In this document: positions 30,471-42,128 of the stretch, one piece after another | Layout: every line of letters begins with the position of its first letter | How positions within the stretch are numbered: position 1 is the first letter of the stretch | NCBI RefSeq assembly: GCF_025698545.1 | Contig: NC_068567.1 | Location: 57,355,371 to 57,419,370 of the forward strand | Length of the DNA stretch: 64,000 nt | Direction: 5' to 3' | Source: Gossypium raimondii | Lineage: Eukaryota > Streptophyta > Magnoliopsida > Malvales > Malvaceae | Notes under the pieces: model-generated | Database searches by the model: none | Told to the model about the DNA's origin: nothing | The model's input: the letters and a program-made list of their open reading frames with translations, nothing else | Translations under genes and position numbers: made by a program

Positions 30471-33400
30471 TATATAATAAAATAAAATATACTTGGATTC
30501 TTAAAAAAAAAATTGAAAAAATTATTAAGGGAATTGGAGAACTAGCTAGCCCACTCATGTTTTGAGTGATCTGGCTACCGCCTCCCGAACTACATCTCGA
30601 ATCTTCGTTCTTATATTTTAAATAAGAAAAGGTTATAGTTGACCATATCTTAAGCCATCTCCCTACACCTGCATCATGAACCTTATCCACGTCCCCGAAA
30701 ATCCAAACCACCCACATGATGTACCCATCCAGGGGATAGTTTATCACATCATACTTGTTTTTATTTATTAAAGTAACAATATTATTAAAAAGTTATATTT
30801 GATATACATTTATACATTACCTTAATAACCCAAATCACTAATATATTAAAAAATATTCATTTTGAAATTTTTGTCTGCCTAAGAAGTGCCATAAGAAAAA
30901 AGTGTGCATTCAATAATGGTCTATGGGTTTCGTACACTCATGTGCCATTAACTGTAGTAAATTTATTTCAAACCCTAAAAAGTACAATCAACAGATGTGA
31001 ACTCTTAAAAATGCTTCCAAAAGTTATCATAGTATTCAAAGTTGGTTGTAGTTCTTGGACACCATCCAACAAGAAATTAACAAAAAAACTTGCTTGTATA
31101 ACTACTAAATACACTTCATATTGTTAAAATAGATGATTGGTCAACTTAGAGACGTGGATGTGGATTGGAGGCAGAAGCAAACCTTAGATTTGCGACAAGT
31201 AAGTAGATTTGCATGTGTCGAGTATGTAAGCACCATCCACTCAATTAATTTATTAAGCAATGCTTTAAAAGGAAATCGACTGTGACCAAACTAATCATGG
31301 GGCGAGCGACACCGCAGCCACATGTATAAAATATATATGGGAAATCAGGATCAAAATCTATGAGCAGTCCGACATGTGGGTTAATAAAACCATATAATGA
31401 GAGCGTGCATGCGTCATCAACTCATCATGCTAAATGGTTATCTGGAAAGTGAGATGTGGCTAGACCAGCAACGGGGAGACTGGAGATTACTTATGATTCA
31501 ACATCTTGTTTTACGATTCCGCAAAAAGCTATTGAAAAATAGTTAAAAATAAAATCATTTATATTGGAAATCACCCGTACCAATTGTTCAAACATACTTC
31601 GACCATTATTACAACATTCATCGTCACTCCTATAGTCCAATTTAAGCATAATTTTATGTTGATATCTTGGAAGGGATACCCAAAACAAAGATATATAAAT
31701 TCAAAAGCAGATAAATAGGTATATATAAAAGCATTTGACCAATTGGTTTGATGTTAGATAGGGGTGGATGAAATGATGCACCTCACTCTCAATGACTTTG
31801 AATTCAGTATTTGCCCATAAACCTTAGCTTCTGCACAAAAACCAACTTGTGCCTTCCCCCTTTTTTCAGAGTAAAAAATGTCAAAATGAAGCACCACCAC
31901 TAAAAACACCTCTATACTCAAATCAGAAAAAAAGGACAAGAAATTAGAGGATGGTTGACTTTATGTATGTCGTTGTGAGTGGACAAAACCTTGAGCTGCA
32001 TGCTACGTGCCCAAAATAGAGTGGTGATTTCAATTAGGGAAGCTGTCACCTGTGTTGTTAGTCTTTAATATTGCATAAATAGGTTCTAGTTGTTGGACAA
32101 ACAAAAATATGAGATTGAAATCACTTCCATTTGAATATTCAATAATTGGTTGAATTTCCTGCTTCATATTTTGCTTATGCTTTTCTTTTATTCTTGGTTA
32201 ACACATTAATGTGCATAAATTCAAAATTTACATTATATTATATCAAGATTTATTTTAAACATCGCATTTTATATAAATTCAAATATTATATATATATATA
32301 TATATCTTATTTTTAAAATATATTTTTAACAAAATTGAAATCATAGCAATAAGAATGAAAATGATTTTCGTACCTTTTGAACAACTAAATAATTAATTAA
32401 ATAACATAGTATTTGTTATTAGTTATTTGTACTTGATCAAAAATGAATTGATTATGACAAGAAATATATGGTTAATGTTAGAGAGAGAATAACCTAACAA
32501 ATACAAAATACTTAACATAAAATGTTTATTTTCTTATTGGTTTTATTAATAATCATATTATCAAATATTTTATTGGGCTAACAGATTTGATTTTTTGAGT
32601 TATATTATTTGTATAAAGGATTTTCTTTTCTCAAGTATCATCAATATTTTTATATTAATTAAATTTCTAGAATTCAAAATTTAGGTAGTGCAATTGTAAT
32701 TTATACTATCAAACATGATATAAGGAATTACGAGCTCTATAAACCAAACCAAAATTGTAAAATTACTTAATAATTACATTTTCATCTGATCACCATATAT
32801 TATCCAAACACACCCTTAATTTTGACTTTAATATAAAAAATCAATTGCAAACGTCAAGAATATTGATGTATTGCTTCTATGGTAAGTTATGGTTAGAATA
32901 ATTTGACTAAAAACAGGCACTATAAGATTAATGTTTCACTCAATTACCTTTTGACGAAAATGTTTCTTCTGAAAACACGTGACTATATAAACTAAATGTT
33001 TTCCAAAGAAGTGAAATGATTTGTATTTAACTAAATTATGTAATAATTAATCAATAGAATTGCAATGAAGCTTCCATTGATAAATGTAATAATTTATACT
33101 ATCCCTATCAATGTGATAGTGTGCAAGTATTCACATGGATTTTAGATGCATAAGGAAAAGTGTTTATAAATGTTGGGTTCAACGAATAAATGAAATAAAA
33201 ACTTTTTCAAAGAGGACAATGAATCACGGATAAAGATAATTTTACTGTAACGACAAAAATAAAGAGTAAAAAGATGAAGGTAAAAAAATACACCTTAAAA
33301 GAGTTGATGATATTGGAAGAAACCCTAGCCGTCAAATTTTATTTTCTTTTGGTCGAAACTCGTCAAAGGTTGAAGAGAAATTCGTTTTTATGAGAGGTTG

Positions 33401-33950
33401 TATTGAAACCGGTTCTACGGGTAACAAGTAAAAAGAACAAAAATAATATAATAAATTTAATGTCCCTGAGTCTATCATTAATGACACACTGTGAGCTAAA
33501 GTGTGGTTTTTAAGTAAACTATCTTAATTTCATTATATACTCTTCACTCTTTTTTTCTTTTTTTTAATTTTACCGTAAATAATATTTGATGTTTTGTTGG
33601 TGTATGAGTTTTATATATTATCATTAAATAAAATAAAATATCATGAAAGAGTTATAAAAAATACTAATAATTTTATTTGAATATTAATTAATTGCTATTA
33701 ATAAATATTAATATCTTTTGGGTTAAGAGACTGGGGTGTTGAGTTTAGGGTTTTAAATATTTGTGTGTGATTGATTATTATTTAAATAAAGTTATTAATA
33801 TTTATTTGTAACTCCTACATCATTTTCTATTTTATTCAATAATAATGTATTATGTTTTACGAAAAATTATTTTATGAATGATATAAAATAATATCTCAAT
33901 GTTTTACTGATGATGCAGGGAAGTCATACGCTCCCATTTTACAAACCTAT
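30471..33950. other. Long AT-rich intergenic stretch
   Basis: No gene is recognised over about 3.5 kb. A TA microsatellite lies at about 32287-32306. Short open frames here show no domain, exon borders or biased codon use. Confidence 0.45.
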
Positions 33951-33952
33951 TA

Positions 33953-33990
33953 CACGTGGACGAATTACATTTAATTGGAGCGATTACGTG
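33953..33990 (+). promoter_or_regulatory. G-box/ABRE-like motifs upstream of the MYB gene
   Basis: CACGTG at 33953-33958 and TACGTG at 33985-33990 lie about 250-280 bp before the ATG. ACGT-core sites paired like this are typical of ABA-responsive promoters bound by bZIP factors, which suits the known stress response of this MYB subgroup. The role here is inferred. Confidence 0.55.
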
Positions 33991-34075
33991 ATACGTAGAA
34001 AAAAAGGCATGTGTCAGAAGGCCGGCGCCAAATTCTATTGACTGCAATCATGGTACCCATCTTGTTTCCAACTCT

Positions 34076-34089
34076 TTATATATATATAT
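34076..34089 (+). promoter_or_regulatory. TATA box of the MYB gene
   Basis: TATATATATATAT starts about 155 bp before the ATG, leaving a leader of roughly 120 bp. Confidence 0.65.
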
Positions 34090-34232
34090 GTGTGGAGGTC
34101 TATGATTCCTTTAGGATCGACGAGTTACACATCAATTTCTCATTGTTTTCGGTCAAGCGTTCCCCTCTCAGTCTCACTCCTTCACGAAAACTGCAACATA
34201 CTTCGAAACTTAACTTATCCAAAGGAAAACCA

Positions 34233-35435
34233 ATGGGGAGAACACCTTGCTGTGACAAAAGTGGCCTCAAGAAAGGTCCCTGGACTCCCGAGGAAGATCT
34301 TAAGCTGACTAACTATATTCAGGTTCATGGACCAGGAAACTGGCGTACTCTCCCTAAGAATGCCGGTATGCAATTATTTCATCTCTCCTCGCCTCCACTT
34401 GAACTCAATCCCTCCAGCCTCTGATCATGCTTTTATTTCAAACTGTTTAGGTCTCCAAAGATGTGGGAAGAGTTGCCGTCTCAGATGGACGAACTACCTT
34501 AGACCTGATATCAGGAGAGGAAGGTTCTCATTTGAAGAAGAAGAAACTATAATTCAACTACACGGTATCTTGGGGAACAAGTAGGTTGCCTCCGTTTGGT
34601 AATGGTTTTCATATTAATGAAGATGTTGGACTTTAGACAGTTTCCTAATTTTTGTTGTGAATATATCAGGTGGTCGGCTATTGCGGGTCAATTGCCAGGA
34701 AGGACCGATAATGAAATCAAGAATTACTGGAACACCCATATCAGGAAAAGGCTTCTAAGGAATGGGATCGATCCAGTGACACATGCTCCTCGCCTTGATT
34801 TGCTTGACCTTTCTTCCATTATCAGCTCAACTTTGTGCAACCAATCGCTTCTCAATGTGTCAAACTTGTTAGGTACACAAGCTCTCCTAAATCCTCAACT
34901 GCTCAGCCTAGCAAACACCCTCTTGTCTCTAAAACAAGAAAACCCAGAAATGCTGATGCAATATCTCCACCAAAACCAACTAAATCTAGACCCCTCGTTA
35001 CAAGCTCCCATTCAAATTGCTTCAGCTTGCACCACCACGTCCACCGTCCCTTGTTGTACTTCGATGCTAAGCCAAACAGGACTCATACAAGCCACCGGAG
35101 AAGGTTTTTTCTCTTCCGATATGACGAACTTCAGCTACCCAAATTCCCAAGAAAATTTGACAAATTCCACTTTAACCAATGAATTTGCTGCGCAACCACA
35201 TTACGTGCAGTGCAGCACAAATCCTACAGTTCCCATTCTGTCTGAAACTTCCAAGTTCCAATCAGTGGATGGCAGCTTTGATTCGGTGAGGTCGTCGGCG
35301 ATATCAAGTCCAACGGCTTTGAACTCATCATCTACATTCGTGAACAGCAGCAGTACCGATGACGAGAGAGAAAGCTTTAGCAGCTTGCTTAAGTTTGAAA
35401 TACCGGAGGGCTTGGATATCAATGATTTTATGTAA
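34233..35435 (+). CDS. R2R3-MYB transcription factor, subgroup 11 (MYB41/49/74/102-like)
   Basis: Nuclear DNA-binding regulator of 342 residues in three exons: 34233-34365, 34451-34580 and 34670-35435. Introns are GT-AG, 85 and 89 bp, at the standard R2R3-MYB positions (exons of 133 and 130 bp). R2 opens [20 protein letters not shown] and contains [21 protein letters not shown]3 holds [40 protein letters not shown] and [11 protein letters not shown]. The regularly spaced Trp residues are present, with Phe at the start of R3, as is normal. After the repeats, [19 protein letters not shown] is the signature of the MYB41/49/74/102 group. The tail is Ser/Thr/Gln-rich and ends in an acidic [15 protein letters not shown], a likely activation region. 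Arabidopsis relatives act in ABA, osmotic, salt and wound responses and in cuticle or suberin formation. Start chosen at the invariant MGR. Which paralogue it equals cannot be settled here. Confidence 0.96.
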
Positions 35436-35875
35436 ATAATTTACAGCTTATAGTTTGGACTTGTAAACTAAATGCACCATCATTGTTAATGGTTTTTGTT
35501 TATTCTTTGAAACCCCTTTTTAGTGGCTTTTGGTTTTGGTTTGTAATTTCTTTTTACTTCTATGTTGATGAAAATATGAAATATATAGTTTTCTTTTTAT
35601 TAATGGTCTATCTTTCTACTTTTCTTTTCAAAATTAAATGTATTTCCTATGTGATATCTCCTTTAATCATATGAATAAAGTTGAAAATTTTAATTAATAT
35701 CATTATTCACAACATTTTCTTTGATTATTACTCCTAACCTTAGGATTTATCTTATATTATAAAATGGATGATAACACATGTGGTTATACCTAAAAATAAA
35801 TATTAAATCTTATTAAAATAAATAAGTACTTAGAAATTTTTTCCCTTAATATTTGTGCAAATTACTAATCTTTAT

Positions 35876-36548
35876 TGTTAGGGATCAATCAATATAAACA
35901 ACGAGATAATAAAAGTGGAAAGGAACGAACACAAATATTTTATGTGGAAAATCATGGGCAAAAGAGGCATCGACTTTTCACTAGATGAGTAAACAAGCAA
36001 GAGTGCAATACGGAGAAAATAAACCTAAATGTACAACCTGTACATTACCCAAAACCCCGAATACAAAGCTCAAAATTTCAAAGAGCAAATCGGTAAAAAA
36101 ATCCTAAATCTCATAAGTAACTCACAAAAGGGGTATAAAATAATCTTCATAATTACCACGGAACTCTCACCAAAACTCATATGCGACTACATTTTGTCGC
36201 CCTAACAAAAATCCTTACTGATTGACCTCTCAAAAAAGAGATAAAATGACCCCTTTAAATGGGCTAAGATTAAGTTCTAATCATACTAAAATATCTCTGA
36301 AACAATTAGAGTCTAATTAGGAGAAGAAGTCTTGCTTGAAATCTAAAATGCGACTGTCAAATAGGAGAACACGTCGTGACGTTGCAATGTCCCATTCACC
36401 TTGTCATGACGTTGCCCATCGAGTCGTCCCGATGAGCTGGCTCTCCTCATCCCGACATCAAGCCTGTTTTGGCCCTTTTTCGGTTGCTCGTCGATTCTCG
36501 TCTAAGGTGCCTGCAATATATCCAATAAAATGCGAGGCACACTCCACA
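35876..36548 (+). mobile_element. Small solo-LTR-like repeat, copy 2
   Basis: It begins TGTTAGGGATCAATC and ends CACTCCACA, flanked by a perfect 5-bp duplication TTTAT (35871-35875 and 36549-36553). It is 673 bp with no coding part, hence solo-LTR-like, and is related to 29897-30470. It lies about 440 bp behind the MYB stop codon, so it may touch the end of that transcription unit. Confidence 0.7.
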
Positions 36549-36559
36549 TTTATTGAACC

Positions 36560-39530
36560 ATTAGAAAAAGAAAATTTAAACGAAAAGAAAACAAAATAAA
36601 GATAAAAACATAATTGTTAAAAAATATATCATTTTTTCATCATTAATGATATTGATTTAGTAACCTTGTCAATGGCAACGGGATGCAATAGCGATGAGTA
36701 CAAAAACATTAATAGAAGGATGTGCCAACTCATAAAGATAAGCTAGTATCTAATGCTTGCATGGTTCGATTAGGTGCAACAAAATAAATACAACAAAAAT
36801 CAACTACTAGAAATAAGAGGATGAACGAAAGTGATGGCATTTATTTTTACTTTTCTTCTAATTAGTATTATATAACAAGCAAGCCTGAGGGAAAAAAAGA
36901 GAGTCCAAATGAGCATGGATAAACATGCAATCTATGGCACAGCTTTGGCCCGGTGAGCAACCATATAACTCATGTTTCAGATTCTATGACTTCGCAATGT
37001 AATGGTCCTATTACGTTTGAAATAGGTTGTTCTTCTTCACTTATTTTAATTATAGATTCATTTTTATTAAAATAATTTTACTTAAACTCAGGTCGAATAA
37101 CAAAGTAGTTCATAATTTGACAAAGTCAAGCTCTTCATTATGGATGAATTACGTATTCAACTAAACCTTGTATAAAGATGGACTACTAATTAACCACTTT
37201 TTGGAGTTGTAAATAAGGATATTTTACTCTCCAACGCAATCGCATTCTAGAAGTATATGATGTACATCCCAATTCCCCACATGCATCACTATCACTATCA
37301 TTTTCCTTGTACATAATTAATGTATGTATCTCTTCCTCATCTTTAAGCAAAGGCAATTAGTTCCCTCTCTCTCCTCCACCCAAGCTTCATTAGCCTTTGT
37401 TTTCGTAGAAAAAGTGCAACTTTGTCTTTGCATGACGTAAAGAAACCTGGGTGAATAAACAGGATGAGAATGAAAACGGAGTAGAAGAGAGTAGTCTTGG
37501 TTTATGAAATTCGGTTTGCCATTTTTCTTTTCTGTCCCACTAATACGCTTTTTGCTGACATAATGACCCCAATATTTTCTGGAATAATGAAGTGTGGTTT
37601 TTGATGAAAGGGTGAATGGCTGGTTTCTGCGGTTCAACAAGAAACGAGAGCAAGTTCCCTCAGCTAATGTCGTAATAGAGTAACTAACAACCCTTGCTAA
37701 CAGATTTAACTAACTTCTTAACTAACACTGCATTTACATAGCTTGTAATTAACACTATACAAAATATCCCAAGTTGTAATTTGTTATATTGTTCTACCTC
37801 CATTGTGTTAATGGCTGCTGACCATCCCTGTTTGTAAGTTTTTAAACCTTCAAGTCAATAAGAAATAAAGGCTGAAATGGAGTTCTCACCCCATACACTC
37901 TGAATTTTAAACCCAAAGGAATTCATTTTATATATATGTCACCCTCTCTCTTTTTCTTTCTCACTATTCTTCCTAATTTTAGATGAAACTAGTTTTACAA
38001 ATTCTGATTTGGACATTTCACCCTTTCAATTAACATGTATTAGGCCTTCCTTCACTCTCAAGTGTATCACCAATTTATTGATGCTCCTCTTATAGAAATT
38101 GGAGCGTACCTACATTTAGAGTTTAATTTTTATATTTTAATTTTAAAATTGTACTCATTAATTCATTCCAAGAAAACAATTACGTGGGTCGAAACCTAGA
38201 TAAACATGCTAGAATTAATCAAATCTTTTCATAAATAATGTAAAATGTCTTTAATTTCATCCCACCTTACCAAGGGATTGTAATCAGCTGGGCCTACAAC
38301 ATGATGGGTCCCAACAGTTAGCTCAAACTAAGGCCCAAAGCAACATGGGAATCTCTTCCATCTTTCTCCCGGATTCCTACTTTCTATTTAATGCATTCTC
38401 TAGAACTGCGTAAAAAAATATTTTAGGATGTTTAAACTAATATAAATTTCACAAGTCCGAAAATTTGATGAAAAACACCTCATAAATTGATTTTTTCCTC
38501 TTGACCTCTTCCCTTAATTACACAAACCCTAAGTGATGTATTTTGTATGTGGTAGAGGGAGGATCAATTTATAATAATCAATTTTTAATCCAGTACGGCC
38601 ATCAAATAACAAAATGAATGGATACAATTTAACGCTTATTCAAAGTAAAACTATTATCTCCCTTTGGATCAAAATCTTACCATCAAAACATATCAATCAA
38701 TAATAAAGTTGAAACACCATAAATTTTAATATTCTAAGTTGAAGTCCTATCCTAAGTAAATTATAATGGGCTGTTGATATCTTTAAATAAAAAACACATC
38801 AATATTTATCGAATACTCATTTTCGACTTGGAATAACATAAATCGTGTGGTTAAGCTCTTTATATTTAAAGCTAAAATTAGTAATATAGACGGCTTATTT
38901 GCTTCACTCGTTTTTTATACCACTCTTAGTTTGCTTTTACCATCATCTTCTTTTATGTACCAATTATTGACATGATTTTTCATGCTAATGTTATCTTCCC
39001 TTTCTAAGAACAAGCAGCCCAAGTCACCATAGAGTTGAACCTCCGTTTGGTTAATATTTTGAACTTAGCTCAGTTTTCTTACTTTTACATGTATAAACCA
39101 CATAGGTTAAAAGGGAAATCAATTGTGTGTCACAATGATAGTAAAATATAGTGTGCATGTATCGAAAAGAATAAAGTAGCAACAACCATTTGATAAAAGT
39201 TATATTATAGCCGAAAAGTATGAAAAGAAACCACTAAAACTGAGGTCAGGTAGGCTCACCAAATTGCAATTGCCAAAAGCCAAAAGCCTTCCATCTCTAA
39301 GCAAAAAAAACCACACAAAGAGTAAGCAGTAAACTGGTAACGGCAGAAAATATTAGGGCCCGTCAACCTTATTTTGGGACACCATGATTGCACCTTTTCA
39401 TTTCCCTTTTAGATCAATTACCAAAGCTTTGGCAGGGCCATATTTATATATATGCATGAATCTAATCTGGGTCTTATGTAAAGCTATATATGTATTTTTA
39501 GGCGAATAGAAGGCTCCTTTTACCTTGAAG
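36560..39530. other. Intergenic, no gene recognised
   Basis: AT-rich DNA without a supported gene. 37640-37900 has a low-complexity TAACTAACAACC...TTAACTAAC segment that could be LTR-derived, but no termini are seen. Confidence 0.4.
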
Positions 39531-39539
39531 TTAAATTAA

Positions 39540-39915
39540 AGTTAAATCACCTTTTGGACTTCAACTTCGCAAATTTTTTACAATTATGGTTTAAATTTTT
39601 TTTTAAATTAGGTCTTAAACTTGATAATTATTTTCATATTAAGGCCTAGATTTTTTTTGTTCTAGCTAGGCCATGAATTTGGCAAATATTACTACATTGG
39701 GATTTTAACATTTTCTTTATCCAAGATAATTTTTGAAAACCATAAAATTTAAGTTTTAATTTAAGGAAAATTGACAAGTTAAGTGTCAAGTTTAAAGTCT
39801 AATTTGAACAAAAAAATTCAAACCCCAATATAAAAAAATTGTTAAATCCAAATCCTAATATTAGAGTAATTTACTAAATTTAAGACCTAACTTGAATAAA
39901 AGATTAAAAATGTTT
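39540..39915. repeat. Probable fold-back MITE
   Basis: Left-arm motifs TAGGTCTTAAACTTGATAA and CATATTAAGGCCTAGATTTT recur inverted on the right (AAATTTAAGACCTAACTTG, CCCCAATATAAAAAAATTG). The ends are not sharply defined. Confidence 0.45.
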
Positions 39916-40211
39916 AAATTATTATAAAATAGAATAGTAGAGTAACAAAGTGCATGATGATGCATGGTAAGTGAAAGAAAAGAGAAAACATAGGGCATAG
40001 GGAAACGATACTAGGTATTCAATTATGAGGCAACTTTTTTGGTTGGAATAATTGTTTGATTGATTGATTCTGTCTGGATGTTTGTCTTTTCATTACTACA
40101 TAATTTTTCTTCTTAATATCGGCTTTGTGTGTTGGTTGAATCATGTGTTTGACACTCATTTTCATTTTTTTTTATTTTTAAATTTAAAGTTGTGGTACAT
40201 GAGAGACATCG

Positions 40212-41027
40212 GGCTATTTTACTCATTTGACCTAAAAAAAATATTTATAAAAATAATTCTAGTTCAAAAATATTTATTCAAATGATCTGAAATGAATAGT
40301 AAAATTGAGTTATGAAAATTTGATAGCCGGCACCACTATTTTTTTCTATTAAAAAATAACTTTTAGGGTTTTAGATATTAGATGGTCAGAACCCCTTTAT
40401 CTGATTAAAAAAATATTTTTGGGGTGTGGTGCCGGCCAACAAATGACCAAAATCACCCAACAAAAAATATTAGGAATATTGCAACATAACACCTCTTTGT
40501 TTTCTCAAATTTAATTACATATTTTATATTTTAAAATAATATTGAAATACTTATCATACTCACATTATTATTAAATTTTTAAAAAACATACCCCTCATTG
40601 TTTTCTCATTTTTTTATTTCCCAAGTTTAATTACATATTTTATATTTTAAAACAATATTGAACTACTTATCATGTTTTTTAGTTATTATTGCATCACTCA
40701 CATTATTATTAAAATTTTAAAAAACATTAAATTTGAAATTAAATTTGGGAAATAAAAAAGATGGGAAAACAACAAAGGGGTATGTTGCAATATTCCCAAT
40801 CTCTTTTGTTGAGTGATTTTGGCCATTTGTTGGCTGGCACCACACTCCCCCAAAAAATGATTTTTTTAATCAAATACAAATTTTTAAAAAAAAATACATG
40901 GATGCCAGCCATCTAGTTCTTATAATCCAATTTTATTATTTATTTTAGGTTATTTGGGTGAATATTTTTGAACCAATATCATTTTTATAAATATTAATTT
41001 TTTTTAGATTAGATAAATAAAATAGCC
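40212..41027. mobile_element. Long palindromic (fold-back) element, MULE-like MITE
   Basis: An 816-bp element whose left arm (about 40212-40530) is the inverse of the right arm (about 40735-41027): GGCTATTTTACTCATTTG pairs with the terminal AATAGCC side, GGTGCCGGCCAACAAATGAC with GTCATTTGTTGGCTGGCACC-type sequence, and ATTAGGAATATTGCAACAT with its inverse. Candidate 9-bp flanks GAGACATCG and GAAATATGG agree at 6 of 9 bases, in keeping with an old Mutator-type insertion. No transposase is present. A transcript would fold into a hairpin with arms near 300 bp. Confidence 0.65.
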
Positions 41028-41039
41028 GAAATATGGTAA

Positions 41040-41435
41040 AAGGACAAGGAAGATTAAGTTGAGAGGTAGTTGTTGAGGTACACTTAATTGGACATGTGTG
41101 TTGTAGTGTATTTCTTCTTAATAAAAAGATTAACATACAGTCAGTCCATGTGAGTTTATTTTAATTTATTCCAAAGTGTTGTGTGGGAGAAAGAGTTAAA
41201 AGAGGAGTGGGAAGAAGGAAGCACAAGTCACGCAGATAATGTTGGGTAAAAGGAGATGAACAGAGAGACGTCAAAATCCATGGGATGCTTTTGCCTCTTC
41301 CCACACCGTATTTTCCCGCTCTTTTCGTCTTTTCTGCTTTCCCATCTCCCACGCTACACCACATATATCATACCCTAATAGCTTCTGAGTACAAAATTAA
41401 AACAGTGCTCTCTCTCTTTTCTCTGGAATTTTCAG
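41040..41435. other. Spacer between fold-back elements
   Basis: No gene recognised. A CT-rich run (CTCTCTCTCTTTTCTCT) near 41408-41424 has the look of a plant 5' leader, but no gene follows it. Confidence 0.35.
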
Positions 41436-41444
41436 TTCTCTTTT

Positions 41445-41965
41445 TTCCTGAAATAATATAAAATTATTATCAAATTAATATGAACTGTGCATGAAAATTC
41501 TAAACTAACATTGTGGTTGACAATTTGAGGTGAGAATGATGTTAAAATCAAACATGGCAGCATCGTAAACCTAAATTCATAAGTGACATGCTCATTTGAG
41601 ATTCTCATACATATTCCAAGGACTAAAATAAAAAAAATTTCCTTTTCTATTAATTTTTTCATATAAGTATTCAAATGATATATTTTATTTATTTATTTAT
41701 ATATTTTTAATATTTATATTTAAAAATGGAAAAGTGAAAAGAAAATTTTTTATTTAGTCCTTAGATCGTGCATGGAACCCCAAAATGGTGGCATGTTGGC
41801 TGTCGATTTGTGTTTACGTCTGATTCTAATAGAATAAATACATTGTTATCATCTCAAATTATCAACCATCATGCCAATTTGAGATTTTCATGAACAATCC
41901 ATATTATTTGAGCAATTAAAAAAATTTATATTATTTTAGTAATTAAATGTTTCTATGTTATTTCG
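41445..41965. mobile_element. Second fold-back element
   Basis: Left-arm TGCATGAAAATTCTAAAC and GTGGTTGACAATTTGAGGTG match the inverse of the right-arm AATTATCAACCATCATGCC and TTTGAGATTTTCATGAAC. CCAAGGACTAAA on the left matches the inverse of TTTAGTCCTTAGATC on the right. The centre is an ATTTATTTATTTAT run near 41690. No target-site duplication was fixed and no coding part was seen. Confidence 0.6.
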
Positions 41966-42128
41966 AAAAAACCCGTAACTGAAATATAATTCTTTTGATG
42001 TTTTCTTAATAAATCCGAGATCAAGATTACTTCTTTTCCATTGGATTTTTCCTAATCAAGATAAAGTGTATTATTATATATCAATAGCCTTTTCTTTTCT
42101 CCAGTCCCATTATCTCATGTATTATTTC

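Noticed and set aside
34011-34232. N-terminal extension of the MYB frame
   Set aside because: It begins at GTG, before the TATA run, and crosses the 5' leader; the invariant MGR start at 34233 is far better.
37317-37640. 107-codon open frame on the minus strand
   Set aside because: No domain, no start context and no splice-linked neighbours; composition is like the surroundings.
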